NCBI GenBank assembly: GCA_002435785.1
Contig: DIUC01000033.1
Coordinates: forward strand, 1 to 50,848
Direction of reading: 5' to 3'
From: Saprospiraceae bacterium UBA6168
Lineage (GTDB): Bacteria > Bacteroidota > Bacteroidia > Chitinophagales > Saprospiraceae
DNA length: 50,848 nucleotides
Each line of letters begins with the position of its first letter. Positions within the stretch are counted from its first letter, which is position 1. Below the pieces are notes generated by a model. That model searched no databases. It was not told the DNA's origin and was given only the letters and a program-made list of their open reading frames with translations. Both the position numbers and the translations under genes were made by a program. Below are positions 50,826-50,848 of this stretch, piece after piece.

Positions 50826-50848
50826 TTTACGATTTAGCGATTTACGAT

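Overview
The window looks like a chromosomal segment of a Bacteroidota bacterium, most likely of the Saprospiria/Lewinella type. The evidence is a C-terminal type IX secretion (T9SS) sorting domain, a PorV/PorQ-family protein, a TonB-dependent receptor with a carboxypeptidase-regulatory-like N-terminus, MalQ with starch-binding domains, several TAnnTTTG promoter elements, and weak ribosome binding sites. No rRNA, tRNA, CRISPR array, phage or transposase gene was seen.

Layout. (1) 2-5932: the 3' part of a giant secreted multidomain protein (HAF-like repeats, lipase-like domain, MopE-type Asp/Cys repeats, T9SS tail), closed by a clear terminator. (2) 6365-14706: a mixed metabolic stretch with a GH3 glycosidase, a DUF234-type ATPase, an exported YgiD-like dioxygenase, DoxX, and a compact RidA / D-threonine-aldolase-like / M19 dipeptidase module that suggests handling of D-amino acids. 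(3) 14894-17572, minus strand: MalQ. (4) 17800-36903: an L-rhamnoside utilisation locus. It holds a GH106 alpha-L-rhamnosidase, a ThuA/PQQ-type sugar dehydrogenase/cytochrome c fusion lipoprotein, an esterase-like hydrolase, an NCS1-like permease, a bifunctional aldolase/dehydrogenase (RhaEW type), rhamnose mutarotase, rhamnose isomerase, an FGGY kinase and an FMN-dependent lactate dehydrogenase. Together these give a path from rhamnoside through rhamnose, rhamnulose and rhamnulose-1-P to lactaldehyde, lactate and pyruvate. An MBL-fold hydrolase ends the run. Two AAA_14/DUF4143 ATPase genes interrupt the locus. (5) 36918-38220, minus strand: a small membrane-anchored protein and an AraC-type regulator, followed by about 830 bp without a protein gene that holds a possible small RNA and a well-formed promoter. 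(6) 39048 to the right edge: a TonB-dependent receptor, a 1358-aa secreted protein, a PorV/PorQ-like barrel and an 837-aa paralogue of the secreted protein.

Three themes stand out. First, three ATPase genes of the archaeal-type/PD-(D/E)xK class lie within 23 kb, each preceded by an inverted repeat next to or overlapping a TAnnTTTG box. Second, short palindromic or heptamer-phased repeat elements sit between genes and, in frame, inside conserved enzymes (22.6, 29.1, 29.3 and 33.2 kb). Third, the receptor / giant secreted protein / PorV-like cluster with a shortened paralogue could be a dedicated surface-display or uptake system. Its function cannot be read from the sequence alone.
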